A stretch of DNA of 6,846 nt from Clostridia bacterium (GTDB lineage Bacteria > Bacillota_A > Clostridia > Oscillospirales > CAG-272): positions 1 to 6,846 of the forward strand of contig JAFQOB010000066.1 in NCBI GenBank assembly GCA_017395725.1. The letters are read 5' to 3'. The position numbers and the translations under genes were made by a program. Each line of letters opens with the position of its first letter. Position 1 is the first letter of the stretch. Of this stretch, positions 5,050 to 6,846 are shown piece after piece. The notes beneath the pieces are model-generated. The model was given only the letters and a program-made list of their open reading frames with translations. It did not search any database and was not told the origin of the DNA.

Positions 5050-5907
5050 TCAGTCGAATTTAATATTATCGTGAATAAAGTCAATAAAACGTCTAACGTT
5101 TCCGTATGCCGCTTCTTTTTTATAGTAAATACAAACCGTCTGATATTCTTTAAAATCTGTTATATCAAGGGGAATAACGTTGGCAGTACTACCCACTTTT
5201 GCATACATTTCACCTGCCGCGCCTATGGCAACTCCCGAGCTGATAATACGCATAAAACACGCCGAATCGTTTACCTGAGCCACAAGATTTGGAGAAAAGC
5301 CCGCCTTATGACAAGCGTTCTGAAGCACTTGATAATGGTTACCGTAAAGACTCAGGTTCGCAAAGCTCTCGCCCGAAAGCTGCTCCATTCTGAGTTTATT
5401 TCCGCATAGATGACTTTTGGGAGAAGCATATATCAATATTCTCTGCTTACACAGCTCAAAGCTGTCCCAACCGGCATAATCTGCCCCTTCTGTATCAATT
5501 ATAACGTCGTAATTATCATAATTCTTTTCGTCAAAGTCTGCAATAAGCTTAAAACGCGTGTTTGCGTGCTTATATTTATACTGCACTATTTTGTCGGTTA
5601 TCACGGTTCTGAGAGCTTTAACGAGGATCCTTATCTCTCTCGAATCGTCTGCGCTGTCGGAAATAGAGCTAACAACCCTGTCAAGCTCTCCAAATACAAC
5701 AGTTAACGATTCAAGCATTTTCTTTCCGTTTTCATTCAGCACTATTCTGTTTGGCAAACGGTCAAAGAGCTTACAGCCAAGCTCTTTTTCAAGTCTTTTT
5801 ATGGACACCGACACCGAAGTTGACGGAACCATATACTTCTCCGCCGTTTTTGAGATACTTAAATATCTTGCACTGTCAAAAAAATACCTTAGCTGCAATA
5901 ATTCCAT
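5050..5907 (-). CDS. LysR-type transcriptional regulator
   Basis: The 285-residue protein starts with a LysR winged helix-turn-helix at residues 3-60: LQLRYFFDSARYLSISKTAE, then STSVSVSIKRLEKELGCKLF. A linker helix follows (about 60-85) and then a substrate-binding-like effector domain (about 91-285). It should bind DNA as a tetramer and respond to a small molecule. I place the start at ATG 5905-5907 because AGAGGG (about 5916-5921) is 8 bases upstream and the HTH then sits at the usual N-terminal position. A TTG 45 bases further up extends the frame but would overlap the predicted -10 box. The gene is divergent from the M20 peptidase gene, the classic LysR arrangement, so the peptidase is the likely target and its substrate or product the likely effector. 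That link is inference. Confidence 0.92.
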   Translation of the reverse strand: MELLQLRYFFDSARYLSISKTAEKYMVPSTSVSVSIKRLEKELGCKLFDRLPNRIVLNENGKKMLESLTVVFGELDRVVSSISDSADDSREIRILVKALRTVITDKIVQYKYKHANTRFKLIADFDEKNYDNYDVIIDTEGADYAGWDSFELCKQRILIYASPKSHLCGNKLRMEQLSGESFANLSLYGNHYQVLQNACHKAGFSPNLVAQVNDSACFMRIISSGVAIGAAGEMYAKVGSTANVIPLDITDFKEYQTVCIYYKKEAAYGNVRRFIDFIHDNIKFD

Positions 5908-5934
5908 AAACCTCACCCTCTCTTCGTAAAATGC

Positions 5935-5963
5935 ATTATAGCATATACTCAAAAGAATAGCAA
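5935..5963 (-). promoter_or_regulatory. Promoter of the LysR regulator gene
   Basis: A perfect -10 TATAAT (5935-5940) and -35 TTGCTA (5958-5963, four of six) are spaced by 17 bp on the minus strand, giving a leader of about 20 nt. The -10 is the centre of a perfect inverted repeat ATGC-N6-GCAT (5931-5944), suggesting that a bound regulator would block it. Confidence 0.65.
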
Positions 5964-5995
5964 GAGCATATTAAGATATTCTTTACAACTATGCT
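5940..5995. promoter_or_regulatory. Candidate LysR operator cluster
   Basis: AGCATA occurs at 5940-5945 and 5965-5970, and its inverse TATGCT at 5990-5995. The starts are exactly 25 bp apart. The outer two form an inverted pair with the middle one between them. The first touches the LysR -10, and the last lies inside the spacer of the peptidase promoter. Such a layout fits a multi-site regulator acting on both promoters. The assignment rests on repeats and position only. Confidence 0.4.
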
Positions 5996-6009
5996 AAAAG
6001 TTTTATAAT
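5982..6009 (+). promoter_or_regulatory. Promoter of the M20 peptidase gene
   Basis: -35 TTTACA (5982-5987, five of six) and a perfect -10 TATAAT (6004-6009) are spaced by 16 bp. Transcription would begin near 6016, about 25 nt before the ATG. The ribosome-binding site GAAGGTGA lies at 6029-6036. Confidence 0.7.
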
Positions 6010-6040
6010 TATAGTAGAAGATTATATTGAAGGTGACATA

Positions 6041-6846
6041 ATGATTATTCAAAATACTTTTGAAAGTATTGAAAACAAGAAGGAAAAATACATAGACTTT
6101 CTTTGCAAAATATGCTCGTTTGAAGCAAGGGCATACGACAAGGCTACACTTGACAGTATGAACGACTTTATTACAGAGTTTGCGGAAAGTGAGGGCTTTT
6201 CAGTAAAGAGAACTCCTTTTGAAAAGTGCGGCGACTTCCTTACAATAGAAATAAACGAAGGCGCGGAAAAAGGCGGAGTATTCCTTGCTCACACCGATAC
6301 CGTTCACGAAAAGGGGGTATTCGGCAGTCAGCCTGTAAAAGATTTGGGAGACAAAATACAGGCACCCGGAGCTATTGACTGCAAGGGCGGAATAGCAGTT
6401 GCTCTGCTTATGATGAAATCTCTTAAGGAAAACGGTTATAATAAAAACTTAAGGCTATTACTTACCTCAGACGAAGAAATATCAAATGCATTAGGCGGAC
6501 AGGAAGAACGCGAATTCTTCTACGACAGCGTAAAGGGTTATCCCTACGCTATCAACTGCGAAACTACTCAAGAAGACGAAGTGTGCATTTCAAGAAAAGG
6601 TATACTTCGTTACAAAATTGACGTAAATGGAGTTTCAGGACACTCCGGAATACACTATTTTGAAAGCAAAAATGCTCTTGCTGAAGCGGCTCACAAAATA
6701 GTCGCCCTCGAAACCTCCAGTAAAAAAGGCGGAACTTCATACAGTTGTAATATAATCAGCGCCGGTACTGTTGCAAACATTATTCCCGGTACTTGTTCTT
6801 TTACACTCGACGTAAGAGTACTCACCCATAATGCTATTGCTACTGC
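6041..6846 (+). CDS. M20-family metallopeptidase/amidohydrolase (3' end cut by window)
   Basis: An open frame of 268 complete codons runs off the right edge. It carries the M20 di-metal signature: HTDTV with ligands H84 and D86, AIDCKGG with bridging D113, and TSDEE with catalytic E145 and ligand E146. E174 sits in the position of the next ligand (CETT). GVSGHSG (197-203) marks the dimerisation-domain insertion and NIIPG (246-250) the family's conserved turn. The last metal-ligand His would lie beyond the window. Such enzymes (PepT, DapE, ArgE and CPG2 relatives) hydrolyse peptides or N-acyl amino acids in the cytoplasm, and no signal peptide is present. The substrate cannot be named. The ATG at 6041 has GAAGGTGA just upstream and its own promoter, and the divergent LysR gene is its probable regulator. 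Confidence 0.93.
   Translation, partial: MIIQNTFESIENKKEKYIDFLCKICSFEARAYDKATLDSMNDFITEFAESEGFSVKRTPFEKCGDFLTIEINEGAEKGGVFLAHTDTVHEKGVFGSQPVKDLGDKIQAPGAIDCKGGIAVALLMMKSLKENGYNKNLRLLLTSDEEISNALGGQEEREFFYDSVKGYPYAINCETTQEDEVCISRKGILRYKIDVNGVSGHSGIHYFESKNALAEAAHKIVALETSSKKGGTSYSCNIISAGTVANIIPGTCSFTLDVRVLTHNAIAT

Noticed and set aside
4843..5409. Long plus-strand open frame of 188 codons opposite the lipoprotein start and LysR gene
   Set aside because: It runs antisense to a clear LysR gene and a lipoprotein promoter, has no recognisable domain, and its composition is that of reverse-strand shadow coding.
5908..5952. TTG-initiated extension of the LysR protein by 15 residues
   Set aside because: The extension would start upstream of the predicted -10 box and lacks a matching ribosome-binding site. 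The internal ATG has one and gives the normal LysR N-terminus.

Overview
The window is AT-rich, compact bacterial DNA. It has clear purine-rich ribosome-binding sites, sigma-A type promoters (TTGACA/TATAAT-like) and intrinsic terminators. Gene content is a GT8 glycosyltransferase, a PlsC-type acyltransferase, a CrtO-like membrane protein, an XRE regulator with a membrane tail, a lipoprotein with a Cys/His motif seen in clostridial surface proteins, a LysR regulator and an M20 peptidase. Together these suggest a low-GC Bacillota, most likely a gut-type Clostridia member. The lineage is inferred from style and gene families, not from a marker gene.

Layout: positions 2-109 hold the last 35 codons of an unidentified plus-strand gene, followed by a bidirectional hairpin terminator (123-172). 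A 220-bp nested palindromic, MITE-like element (199-418) lies between this gene end and the 3' end of a minus-strand operon. That operon reads right to left: GT8 glycosyltransferase (1887-2813), PlsC-like acyltransferase (1051-1881) and CrtO-like membrane acyltransferase (476-1054). It has a 5-nt gap and then a 4-nt ATGA overlap, and a recognisable promoter at 2854-2882. Upstream, set off by a strong 17-bp-stem terminator (2968-3007), is an XRE-type regulator with four predicted membrane segments, started by GTG (3012-3614). A second MITE-like element of the same family (3781-4031, 251 bp) separates its promoter from the 3' end of a lipoprotein gene (4149-4934). Next come a LysR-type regulator (5050-5907) and, divergently, an M20 metallopeptidase (6041 to the window edge). 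The last two share a 133-bp control region with back-to-back promoters and repeated AGCATA motifs.

How the genes may work together: the three-gene operon joins sugar transfer to two putative acyl-transfer steps and resembles a short pathway for an acylated glycolipid or surface glycan. This is inference. The LysR regulator is placed to control the divergent peptidase gene and its own gene. The XRE regulator and lipoprotein look like single-gene units. No complete known defence, mobile or CRISPR system is present. The features that ordinary gene calls do not explain are the two composite palindromic elements, the duplicated terminator arm around the first of them, and the GT8-PlsC-CrtO gene set.
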